Under the pieces are notes generated by a model. It did no database searches. It was given only the letters and a program-made list of their open reading frames with translations, and had not been told where the DNA came from. Positions 6,872-12,313 of a stretch of DNA of 12,313 nt are shown one piece after another. The position numbers were made by a program, and so were the translations under genes. Source of the stretch: Conchiformibius kuhniae DSM 17694 (lineage in GTDB: Bacteria; Pseudomonadota; Gammaproteobacteria; Burkholderiales; Neisseriaceae); NCBI RefSeq assembly GCF_000428785.1, contig NZ_AUAP01000034.1:1-12313 (forward strand), given 5' to 3'. Numbering within the stretch: position 1 is the first letter of the stretch; each line of letters opens with the position of its first letter.

Positions 6872-7306
6872 TCAAGCCCGCAGCAGGAAGGTTACGGGCC
6901 CGTCGTTTTGCAGCGATACCTGCATGTGTGCGCCAAAACGCCCTGTTGCCACGGTGATGTGCCGCGCCGCGTATGTGCAAAAATAACGGTACAAATCTTG
7001 GGCGGCATCGGGCGGGGCGGCGGCAGAGAAGTTCGGGCGCAAGCCTTTGTCCGTGTCGGCCGCCAAGGTAAATTGCGACACCACCAGCAGGCTGCCGCCG
7101 CTTTGGCAAACGTTCAAATTCATTTTGCCTTTGTCGTCTGCAAACACGCGGTAATGCAGCACTTTGTCTGCCAACCGCGCCGCCGCCGCTTCGGTGTCGC
7201 CGCGCTCGATGCCGAGCAACACCAGCAAGCCCGCGCCAATCGCACCGACCGTTCCGCCGTCCGCTTCCACCTGCGCGTGGCACACGCGCTGAATCAGGGC
7301 AATCAC
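6872..7306 (-). CDS. dtd: D-aminoacyl-tRNA deacylase
   Basis: 144 aa, full length for the DTD family. A cytoplasmic proofreading enzyme that removes D-amino acids (and glycine from mischarged tRNA-Ala) from tRNA. The two signature motifs are present: SQFT at 77-80 (the SQxT substrate-carbonyl motif) and the cross-subunit Gly-cisPro dipeptide at 136-137 in NDGPVTF. The start is GTG at 7306, giving IALIQRV, which matches the normal family N-terminus; the ribosome binding site is weak, and only 1 nt separates this start from the yccF stop, so translation is probably coupled to yccF. Confidence 0.95.
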   Translation of the reverse strand: MIALIQRVCHAQVEADGGTVGAIGAGLLVLLGIERGDTEAAAARLADKVLHYRVFADDKGKMNLNVCQSGGSLLVVSQFTLAADTDKGLRPNFSAAAPPDAAQDLYRYFCTYAARHITVATGRFGAHMQVSLQNDGPVTFLLRA

Positions 7307-7307
7307 G

Positions 7308-7709
7308 TCAGCGCACTGGAATCACGGTTTTGCCGATGGGGGCAATGGCAAGCATCGCCAGTTTCCAATACTGCAGCCCGAAGGGAATGCCGATAACGGT
7401 AACAAAACACGCCAGTGCCGCCGTCAGATGGGCAATGGCAAGCCACACGCCCGCCACCACAAACCACAAAATATTGCCGAGCAAGCCCGCCGTGCCGGTG
7501 CCGATGTCGTCCTGCCCCGTTACCAGCTTGCGCGGCACGGCATCGCGCCCGAACGGCCACAATGAAAATTGTCCGATAACAAAACAGGCTTTCGCCCACG
7601 GCAAGCCGATGATGCTCACCGCCATCAGCAGCCCCGCCAGCCACCAGCCCAAAGCGGACACCAAGCCACCGCAAATCAGCCACAAAATATTGAGCAGGGT
7701 ACGAAACAT
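7308..7709 (-). CDS. yccF: YccF-family inner-membrane protein (DUF307)
   Basis: 133 aa, hydrophobic, with hydrophobic segments at about 8-32 and 77-103 and shorter hydrophobic stretches at about 40-53 and 112-126. The twice-repeated pattern LNILWLICGG / LGNILWFVVAG and IIGLPWAKAC / VIGIPFGLQYWKL is the hallmark of the YccF domain. The function is unknown; family members are small membrane proteins. ATG at 7709 has AAGGA 7 nt upstream and matches family N-termini (MFRTLLNILW); an ATG at 7784 would add 25 uncharacteristic residues. It is the first gene of yccF-dtd-kbp and is divergent from lpxB. Confidence 0.88.
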   Translation of the reverse strand: MFRTLLNILWLICGGLVSALGWWLAGLLMAVSIIGLPWAKACFVIGQFSLWPFGRDAVPRKLVTGQDDIGTGTAGLLGNILWFVVAGVWLAIAHLTAALACFVTVIGIPFGLQYWKLAMLAIAPIGKTVIPVR

Positions 7710-8077
7710 CAAACCATCCTTATCAAAAAATCCGTCTTCTGCCGCAAAATGCAGCCGCACGGCGCCGAAAACAAGTGCCGGCATCGGTAAAAAACGGTGA
7801 AATCCGCGCCCCCTGCCGCAAAAAGCCTTGCCAAAATCGCATTTTTGGATTTATTACCGCACGAATTTTTTGTACAATTCTTTTTTTCGGACAGGGTCTG
7901 ACGGCAACCGCAAATCATACTGCCGCATCGGTGCGGATGCAAATCCCGCCGCCTTCTGCCCGCCAACAACCTATTAAAATACGGTCGAATACCCGCACAC
8001 GCCCACCAAACACGGGCTGTGCGGCCGTGTTGCGCTTTTGCCGCAGCCGTGCCGACAATACCGGAATCGAAGCGATT
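7710..8077. other. Divergent intergenic region between yccF and lpxB
   Basis: 368 bp without a convincing gene. The lpxB frame is open back to 7775, but the upstream residues do not resemble LpxB and there is no ribosome binding site for an earlier start. The region holds A/T-rich DNA at 7838-7888 (likely promoter), a small hairpin CCGCA-TCGG-TGCGG (7923-7936), and otherwise featureless GC-rich leader. No repeat element or RNA gene was recognised. Confidence 0.6.
7850..7878 (+). promoter_or_regulatory. Candidate promoter for lpxB
   Basis: TACAAT (7873-7878) is a 5/6 match to -10; a weak TTTATT stands 17 nt upstream. The TTGTACAA at 7870-7877 is palindromic and could also work on the other strand for yccF. 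If used, the lpxB leader would be nearly 200 nt. An alternative pair is TTGCCA (7828-7833) and TTATTA (7851-7856). Confidence 0.35.
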
Positions 8078-10396
8078 ATGCAGCAGAAAAACCAAGAAAT
8101 CATTATTGCCTTGTGCGCCGGCGAAGCGTCGGGCGACCTGTTGGGCGCGCACCTGATGGACGCTTTGCGCCGCCGTTATCCCTACAGCCGTTTTGTCGGC
8201 ATCGGCGGCCCGCGCATGCAGGCGGCGGGGCTCATCAGCATTGCCGAACACGAGCCTTTGGCGGTGCGCGGCTATTTGGAAGTGGTCGGCAGCCTGTGGG
8301 AAATCTACAAAATCCGCCGCAACCTCATCAGCGAACTCAAACAATTCAACCCCCATGTGTTTATCGGCATCGACTCGCCCGATTTCAACCTGCCCGTTGC
8401 CGCCAAGCTCAAGGCTTGGGGCATACCCACCATTCACTATGTCAGCCCGTCGGTGTGGGCGTGGAGGCCCCAACGCATCCACAAAATCATCAAACAGGTC
8501 AATCGGGTGCTGTGCCTGTTTCCGATGGAGCCGGAGCTGTACCGGCAAGCCGGCGGCAACGCCGAATTTGTCGGCCACCCTCTGGCGCAACTGCTGCCTT
8601 TGGAAAACAGCAAAGTCCTCACCCGCGAACGCCTGAAGCTGGACATCACCGCCCCCGTGTTTACCCTGATGCCCGGCAGCCGCGTCAGCGAAATCGAATA
8701 CATGGCACCCGTGTTTTTCCGCGCCGCCGAGCTGATTCGCCGCGAACTGCCCCAGTCGGTATTCCTGCTGCCCTACCCCAGTGCCCCCGTGCGCGAAGCC
8801 CTGCGCAAACTGCTGGAACGGGACGAGTTCAAACACCTGAACATCCGCATGCAGGCCGCCAAAAGCGAACTGGCGTGCGTTGCCGCCGACGTGGTGCTGG
8901 TGGCAAGCGGCACGGCGGCACTGGAAGCGGCACTGTGCAAACGCCCGATGGTCATCAGCTACAAAATCTCCGCCTTAAGCTACATGCTGGTGCGCCGCAA
9001 AATCAACGTCCCCCACATCGGACTGCCCAACATCCTGCTCGGCAGCGAAGTCGTCCCCGAGCTGATTCAAAAAGACGCCACACCGGAAAAACTCGCCACC
9101 GCCGTGCTGGACTGGTACTACCACCCCGTCCGCGCCGCCGAGCTGGAAAAAGTATTTGCCAAACTGCACCGCGCCCTGCTGCGCAACACGGACGAACTTG
9201 CCGCCCATGCCGTACTCAGCGAAGCGGGCGTGCTGCTGCCGCGCCCCGAAGCCGTGTCGCCGCCCGAACCCGCCGCCACCCTCGTCCCGCCCAAGCCCGC
9301 GCACGAAGAACCCCGCACCGCCGCGCCCGCAGCAGCCCCCCCCGCACCGCAGACCACAGTGGCAGAAACACACACGGCAGAACCAAACATAGCGGCAAAC
9401 CCCGCAACGGCAAGCCCCGAAGCCACCCCCCAAACCGCACCGGCACACAGCGCACCGCCCGCGCCCGATGCCCCCACACAGCCCGAGCCGAAAAAGAAAT
9501 CCCTGTTGGCACGCCTGTTCGGCAGCCGCGACAACGATGACGAAGCAGAGCCACTGCCCCAAACAAACGCAGCACCTCAGCCCGACACCCCCGCAACACC
9601 CGCACCCGAGTCCGAACGCGAACAACCGTCCCGCCGCGTTTTGGAAAGCGACGAAGTGCAAAGCACGTCCGGACAACTGGTTTTGCCCAAATCAAGCGTA
9701 TTGAACACCGACAAGCCCAATATTTTTACCAAATACCGCCAACAACCCGAAACCGCACCGGACGAAACCGCCGCCGAAGCGCCCCAAGCCGCGCCGGAAC
9801 ATACCGAACCGCACACGCCCGCACCGTCCGCAGCCGCAACGCCCGACCCGACGCCCGAACCCGCCGCGCCCCGACACGACCTGACCGGCTATCTGAACCG
9901 CATCAGCATGGCATCGCTGCCCAGCGACATGAACGCACGCATTCAGGCAAAAAAACAAGCGGAAGCCGAAGCCAAAGCCCGTGCCGAAGCGGAAGAACAG
10001 GCACGCTTGCAAGCAGAAGCGGAAGAACAAGCACGTTTGGCAGCCGAAGCCGCAGTGGCACAACAAACCCATGCCGCCACAGCACACGGCAGCAGCCTGA
10101 CCGGTTATCTGAACCGCATCAGCATGGCATCGCTGCCCAGCGACATGAACGCCCGCATTCAGGCAAAAAAACAGGCGGAAGCCGAAGCCAAAGCCCGTGC
10201 CGAAGCGGAAGAACAGGCACGCTTGCAAGCACAGGCAGAGGCGGAAGAACAAGCACGTTTGGCGGCAGCAGCCGAAACACAAGCCCATGACGAAGCACAG
10301 GCACAACAAGCCCCCCCGCCCAAACGCGTTTCGCAATACAGCTCCAATCCGAAACGCTATTTCGGCTCGGGCGGCAAAAACGGCATGTTTTACTAG
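8078..10396 (+). CDS. lpxB: Lipid-A-disaccharide synthase with a 385-residue C-terminal extension
   Basis: 772 aa; ordinary LpxB is about 380-390. Residues 1 to about 385 are a complete GT-B LpxB: ALCAGEASGDLLGAHLM (11-27), GIGGPRM (41-47), GIDSPDFN (97-104), SPSVWAWRPQRIHKI (123-137), MPGSRVSEI (208-216), ASGTAALEAAL (286-296). It joins UDP-2,3-diacylglucosamine and lipid X to give the tetraacyl disaccharide of lipid A at the inner membrane. Residues 386-772 have no recognised domain: Pro/Ala-rich linkers (about 388-470 and 500-600), a basic amphipathic patch PKKKSLLARLFG (471-482), a less biased stretch (about 521-565), and two copies of a 45-residue identical unit (602-646 and 674-718), each beginning LTGYLNRISMASLPSD and running into an Ala/Glu/Lys coiled-coil-like helix. 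The end is PKRYFGSGGKNGMFY. The frame is uninterrupted and codon use is similar. Start 8078 gives the family N-terminus. The TAG stop lies in the CTAG of element 2. Confidence 0.93.
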   Translation: MQQKNQEIIIALCAGEASGDLLGAHLMDALRRRYPYSRFVGIGGPRMQAAGLISIAEHEPLAVRGYLEVVGSLWEIYKIRRNLISELKQFNPHVFIGIDSPDFNLPVAAKLKAWGIPTIHYVSPSVWAWRPQRIHKIIKQVNRVLCLFPMEPELYRQAGGNAEFVGHPLAQLLPLENSKVLTRERLKLDITAPVFTLMPGSRVSEIEYMAPVFFRAAELIRRELPQSVFLLPYPSAPVREALRKLLERDEFKHLNIRMQAAKSELACVAADVVLVASGTAALEAALCKRPMVISYKISALSYMLVRRKINVPHIGLPNILLGSEVVPELIQKDATPEKLATAVLDWYYHPVRAAELEKVFAKLHRALLRNTDELAAHAVLSEAGVLLPRPEAVSPPEPAATLVPPKPAHEEPRTAAPAAAPPAPQTTVAETHTAEPNIAANPATASPEATPQTAPAHSAPPAPDAPTQPEPKKKSLLARLFGSRDNDDEAEPLPQTNAAPQPDTPATPAPESEREQPSRRVLESDEVQSTSGQLVLPKSSVLNTDKPNIFTKYRQQPETAPDETAAEAPQAAPEHTEPHTPAPSAAATPDPTPEPAAPRHDLTGYLNRISMASLPSDMNARIQAKKQAEAEAKARAEAEEQARLQAEAEEQARLAAEAAVAQQTHAATAHGSSLTGYLNRISMASLPSDMNARIQAKKQAEAEAKARAEAEEQARLQAQAEAEEQARLAAAAETQAHDEAQAQQAPPPKRVSQYSSNPKRYFGSGGKNGMFY
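9881..10041 (+). repeat. Internal direct repeat of the LpxB tail, copy 1
   Basis: Begins CTGACCGGCTATCTGAACCG. The first 135 bp (9881-10015) encode 45 residues identical to copy 2 (10097-10231), with only three silent differences. Similarity continues into the Glu/Ala-rich helix with a small insertion in copy 2. The offset is 216 bp (72 codons). Confidence 0.95.
10097..10263 (+). repeat. Internal direct repeat of the LpxB tail, copy 2
   Basis: In-frame duplicate of 9881-10041. It carries a two-codon (QA) expansion in the coiled-coil part. Such near-identity points to a recent duplication or gene conversion. Confidence 0.95.
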
Positions 10397-10562
10397 GTCG
10401 TGCCATCAATTGACCGGGAAAACATAACGCCGTCATGCCCGCAAATGCGGAAATCCACTGCACGATGACCTTCGAGCAATGTTTTCTCAAGGCTTGTCGT
10501 GCTTCGACTTGGATTCCCACTTGCGCGGGCATGACGGGATTGTTTATATTGCACCGATTTTC
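10393..10562. mobile_element. Element 2: degraded MITE/NIME-like element
   Basis: The left end CTAGGTCGTGCCATCAATTGACCG matches the element 1 end with three differences. Then come a degenerate dRS3 (10435-10454, ATGCCC-N8-GGAAAT), a 58-bp core (10455-10512) that is the reverse complement of the element 1 core with scattered changes, and a second imperfect dRS3 (10513-10532, ATTCCC-N8-GGGCAT). The right arm ends TTTATATTGCACCGATTTT, which is related to the left arm of element 3, but the right terminal repeat is missing. It fills the space between the convergent lpxB and the phosphatase gene, and no other feature is seen there. Confidence 0.75.
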
Positions 10563-10571
10563 AACGCCCGC

Positions 10572-11027
10572 TTACATGCTGCCGTTTTGCAAGGCGTCCA
10601 GCAACTGATGGCAGCAGCGTGTCAGCAAATCGCGGGTTTCGTTGAAATTGCCGGTGTACCAAGGGTCGGGAACGTGGTCGTAGCCGCTTTCGGGACACAA
10701 ATCGGTGATTTTGAAAATCTTGTCGTGCGTGCCGAAACGCGCCCGCACATCGCGCAGGTTGTGGTCGTCCATCACGATTAAATAATCAAATTCGGCAAAA
10801 TCGGCATCGCGCAGTTTGCGGCTGGCAAAGCCTTGGCTGGCGATGTTCAGCCCGTCCAGCACTTCCGCCGTGCCGCAGTGCATAAATTCGCCGTCGTGCC
10901 AGCCCGATGTGCCGGCGCTGGCGGTGTGCAGGGCGATGCCGCGTTTTTTTGCCAAGTCGCGGCACAGGTATTCCGCCATCGGCGAACGGCAGATGTTGCC
11001 CAAGCAGACAAACAGGATTTTTTTCAT
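10572..11027 (-). CDS. Low-molecular-weight protein tyrosine phosphatase
   Basis: 151 aa, full length for the family. It hydrolyses phosphotyrosine (or acts on arsenate in related ArsC enzymes) in the cytoplasm. The P-loop CLGNICRS (8-15) gives nucleophile Cys8 and Arg14; the general acid Asp121 is in DPWY (121-124), as in phosphatases rather than arsenate reductases. Start 11027 (MKKILFVCLGN) has AAGGAA 6 nt upstream; longer starts run into the dapD promoter. No tyrosine kinase or capsule/exopolysaccharide genes are nearby, so a polysaccharide-export role as for Wzb is not supported here. Convergent to lpxB, divergent from dapD. Confidence 0.93.
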   Translation of the reverse strand: MKKILFVCLGNICRSPMAEYLCRDLAKKRGIALHTASAGTSGWHDGEFMHCGTAEVLDGLNIASQGFASRKLRDADFAEFDYLIVMDDHNLRDVRARFGTHDKIFKITDLCPESGYDHVPDPWYTGNFNETRDLLTRCCHQLLDALQNGSM

Positions 11028-11043
11028 TAATCGTTCCTTTTGC

Positions 11044-11072
11044 TTACGAAAACCGCCAGTATAGACTACAAT
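11044..11072 (+). promoter_or_regulatory. Candidate dapD promoter in a 75-nt divergent gap
   Basis: TACAAT at 11067-11072 with TTACGA 17 nt upstream (11044-11049). It would give a leader of about 25 nt, too short for a lysine riboswitch. On the opposite strand TATACT (11058-11063) is a good -10 for the phosphatase gene, so the two promoters probably overlap. Confidence 0.4.
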
Positions 11073-11102
11073 CGCCATTTTTTCTGTATCTGGAGCAAAA
11101 GC

Positions 11103-11921
11103 ATGTCTTTGCAAAACATCATTGAAACCGCGTTTGACAAGCGCACCGACATTTCGCCGTCCAGCGTGTCCGCCGAAGTGAAAGAAGCCGTTTTGGAAAC
11201 TTTGGCGCAGTTGGATTCGGGCAGCCTGCGCGTGGCGGAACAGCGCGATGGCGCGTGGACGGTAAACGAGTGGGCGAAAAAAGCGGTGTTGCTGTCGTTC
11301 CGCATTGCCGACAACGAAGTCGCCGATGACGGTGTGAACAAATATTTTGACAAAGTGCCGACCAAATTCGCCGATTGGGACGCGGCGCGTTTTCAGGCAG
11401 CCGGTTTCCGTGCCGTTCCGGGCGCGGTGGCGCGGCGCGGCAGCTTTATCGGCAAAAACGTGGTGCTGATGCCTTCATATGTGAACATCGGCGCGTATGT
11501 GGACGAAGGCACGATGGTGGACACTTGGGCGACTGTCGGCTCGTGCGCCCAAATCGGCAAAAACGTGCATTTGTCGGGCGGTGCGGGCATCGGCGGCGTG
11601 TTGGAGCCTTTGCAGGCTTCGCCCACGATTATTGAGGACAACTGCTTTATCGGCGCGCGTTCGGAAATTGTGGAAGGCGTGATTGTGGAAGCGGGCAGCG
11701 TGATTTCCATGGGCGTGTACATCGGTCAATCAACCAAAATCTACGACCGCGAAACCGGCGAAATCCATTACGGGCGCGTGCCTGCCGGTTCGGTGGTGGT
11801 GCCGGGCAGCCTGCCGGCGGCGGACGGTTCGCACAGCCTATATGCGGCGGTGATTGTGAAAAAAGTGGACGCGCAAACCCGCGCCAAAACCAGCGTAAAC
11901 GAATTGTTGCGCGGCGCGTAA
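11103..11921 (+). CDS. dapD: 2,3,4,5-tetrahydropyridine-2,6-dicarboxylate N-succinyltransferase
   Basis: 272 aa (E. coli DapD 274). It transfers succinyl from succinyl-CoA to tetrahydrodipicolinate in the succinylase branch of diaminopimelate/lysine biosynthesis; the product is needed for peptidoglycan. An N-terminal helical domain (WTVNEWAKKAVLLSFRI, 52-68; YFDKVPTKF, 81-89) is followed by the left-handed beta-helix of hexapeptide repeats (about 103-240: GSFIGKNVVLMPSYVNIGAY, GTMVDTWATVGSCAQIG, HLSGGAGIGGVLEP), with a C-terminal cap. ATG at 11103 has GGAG 7 nt upstream. It stands alone, with a hairpin after the gene. A DUS-like site lies inside at 11392-11403. Confidence 0.97.
   Translation: MSLQNIIETAFDKRTDISPSSVSAEVKEAVLETLAQLDSGSLRVAEQRDGAWTVNEWAKKAVLLSFRIADNEVADDGVNKYFDKVPTKFADWDAARFQAAGFRAVPGAVARRGSFIGKNVVLMPSYVNIGAYVDEGTMVDTWATVGSCAQIGKNVHLSGGAGIGGVLEPLQASPTIIEDNCFIGARSEIVEGVIVEAGSVISMGVYIGQSTKIYDRETGEIHYGRVPAGSVVVPGSLPAADGSHSLYAAVIVKKVDAQTRAKTSVNELLRGA
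11392..11403 (-). other. DUS-like 12-mer CGGCTGCCTGAA
   Basis: 11/12 match to AGGCTGCCTGAA on the minus strand within dapD. Unlike the opp sites it is not explained by paralogous codons. Confidence 0.35.
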
Positions 11922-11941
11922 GCAAGATTGCTTCCAAAACG

Positions 11942-11980
11942 ATGCCGAACCTGAATCAGGTTCGGCATTGTGCATTTGGT
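11942..11980 (+). terminator. Hairpin terminator after dapD
   Basis: A near-perfect 25-bp palindrome TGCCGAACCTGA-A-TCAGGTTCGGCA (11943-11967), 20 nt after the stop codon. The following TTGTGCATTTGG is only moderately T-rich, so termination may be partly factor-dependent. The stem contains no uptake sequence. Confidence 0.7.
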
Positions 11981-11994
11981 CGGAACGATGCGCC

Positions 11995-12197
11995 CTAGGG
12001 CGTGTCATCATTTAAATTTTTATACTGAAAATTCAGTGCAATATAAAAAAATCCGTCATTCCCGCGAATGCGGGAATCCACCTCCCGATGCTTGGCAAGC
12101 CGTGTTTTATCAAGGTTTCTCGTGCTTCGACTTGGATTTTTGCCTGCGCGGGCATGACGGTGCGGCGTTTTTTCGGCTAATTGATGACACCCCCTAG
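11995..12197. mobile_element. Element 3: MITE/NIME-like element flanked by CTAG
   Basis: 195 bp between two CTAG copies (11995-11998 and 12194-12197), a perfect 4-bp target duplication. The ends are GGCGTGTCATCA and, on the other strand, GGGGTGTCATCAATTAGCC. One exact dRS3 (12058-12077) and one decayed copy (12136-12155) bound a 58-bp core (12078-12135), in the same orientation as element 2. The left arm (with GTGCAATATAAA and a small palindrome ACTGAAAATTCAGT) is unlike the right arm, so the element is a mosaic. The short ORFs running through it are not credible genes. Confidence 0.8.
12058..12077. repeat. dRS3 site (exact)
   Basis: ATTCCC-N8-GGGAAT with spacer GCGAATGC; left member of the pair in element 3. 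Confidence 0.85.
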
Positions 12198-12313
12198 GGC
12201 GTGTCATCAATTAATCCAAGAGACGACAGCAGCCAAATAAATTCCCCCCAAAAAAGCTGTTGCCGTCTTGTCATAACGGGTAGCAAGCGCACGGTATTGT
12301 TTCAAACGGGCAA
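12194..12313 (-). mobile_element. IS5-type insertion sequence, one end (continues past the window)
   Basis: The terminal inverted repeat starts right after CTAG (GGCGTGTCATCAATTAAT, 12198-12215) and is the same sequence that ends elements 1 and 3. The transposase C-terminus reads inward from beyond the window edge. The CTAG target fits the YTAR preference of IS5-group elements. The other end is not in the window. Confidence 0.8.
12207..12313 (-). CDS. IS5-family transposase, C-terminal fragment
   Basis: Too short for routine ORF calling and cut by the window edge. The last 35 codons read FKQYRALATRYDKTATAFLG followed by GIYLAAVVSWIN and stop. The RxxATRYDKTAxxFLxxIYLAA pattern is the conserved C-terminal end of IS5-family (IS5/IS427 group) DDE transposases. 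The TGA stop lies inside the terminal inverted repeat. Whether the transposase is intact cannot be judged here. Confidence 0.8.
   Translation of the reverse strand, partial: ARLKQYRALATRYDKTATAFLGGIYLAAVVSWIN

Noticed and set aside
7775..8077. Upstream extension of lpxB to 7775
   Set aside because: The added 101 residues do not resemble LpxB, overlap the likely promoter and lack a ribosome binding site; the family N-terminus begins at 8078.
9692..10336. 214-codon minus-strand Cys/Phe/Gly-rich frame in the lpxB tail
   Set aside because: Its repeats mirror the coding-strand duplication and its composition is the complement of Ala/Glu/Gln codons; no start context or homology.
11040..11102. Lysine riboswitch upstream of dapD
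   Set aside because: The whole divergent gap is 75 nt, too short for the aptamer, and no fitting structure is seen.
8280..11820. GGCAGCCTG sites as Kingella-type uptake sequences
   Set aside because: They lack the GAA end and encode common Gly-Ser-Leu codon runs.

Overview
The window looks like chromosomal DNA from a Neisseriaceae bacterium, roughly 58-60% G+C. The evidence is repeated 20-bp dRS3 sites (ATTCCC-N8-GGGAAT), arranged as in neisserial intergenic mosaic elements (NIMEs), together with Gram-negative genes (lpxB, dapD, oppCDF). No perfect DNA uptake sequence of any published dialect was found. Four 11/12 matches to the Simonsiella-type dialect (AGGCTGCCTGAA) are present, so the genus stays open.

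Layout from left to right. (1) 2-892 (+): the C-terminal end of a type I-secreted RTX protein. (2) 889-1070: a short inverted-repeat element (element 1), then a terminator hairpin at 1098-1135. (3) 1132-6094 (-): a five-gene operon, read right to left as alpha/beta hydrolase, oppC, oppD, oppF, sdaA. It couples the inner-membrane and ATPase parts of an oligopeptide importer to an L-serine deaminase; oppA and oppB are absent. (4) 6261-7709 (-): yccF, dtd and a BON-LysM protein (Kbp/YgaU type), closed by a clear Rho-independent terminator. (5) 8078-10396 (+): lpxB, whose protein is about twice normal length because a 385-residue Pro/Ala-rich, coiled-coil, repeat-bearing tail is fused to the catalytic domain. 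(6) 10393-10562: element 2, degraded. (7) 10572-11027 (-): a low-molecular-weight protein tyrosine phosphatase, divergent from dapD (11103-11921, +), which has a hairpin after it. (8) 11995-12197: element 3, directly abutting the end of an IS5-type insertion sequence whose transposase C-terminus runs off the window.

The two most interesting things are the LpxB fusion and the three short elements. The elements share a 58-bp core flanked by dRS3 sites. Their outer ends match the terminal inverted repeat of the adjacent IS5-type element, and all sit at CTAG targets. Two of the three start exactly on the TAG stop codon of the upstream gene (RTX gene and lpxB). This suggests NIME-like units being carried as non-autonomous passengers of an IS5-family transposase. 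The remaining genes are ordinary housekeeping genes with good family matches.
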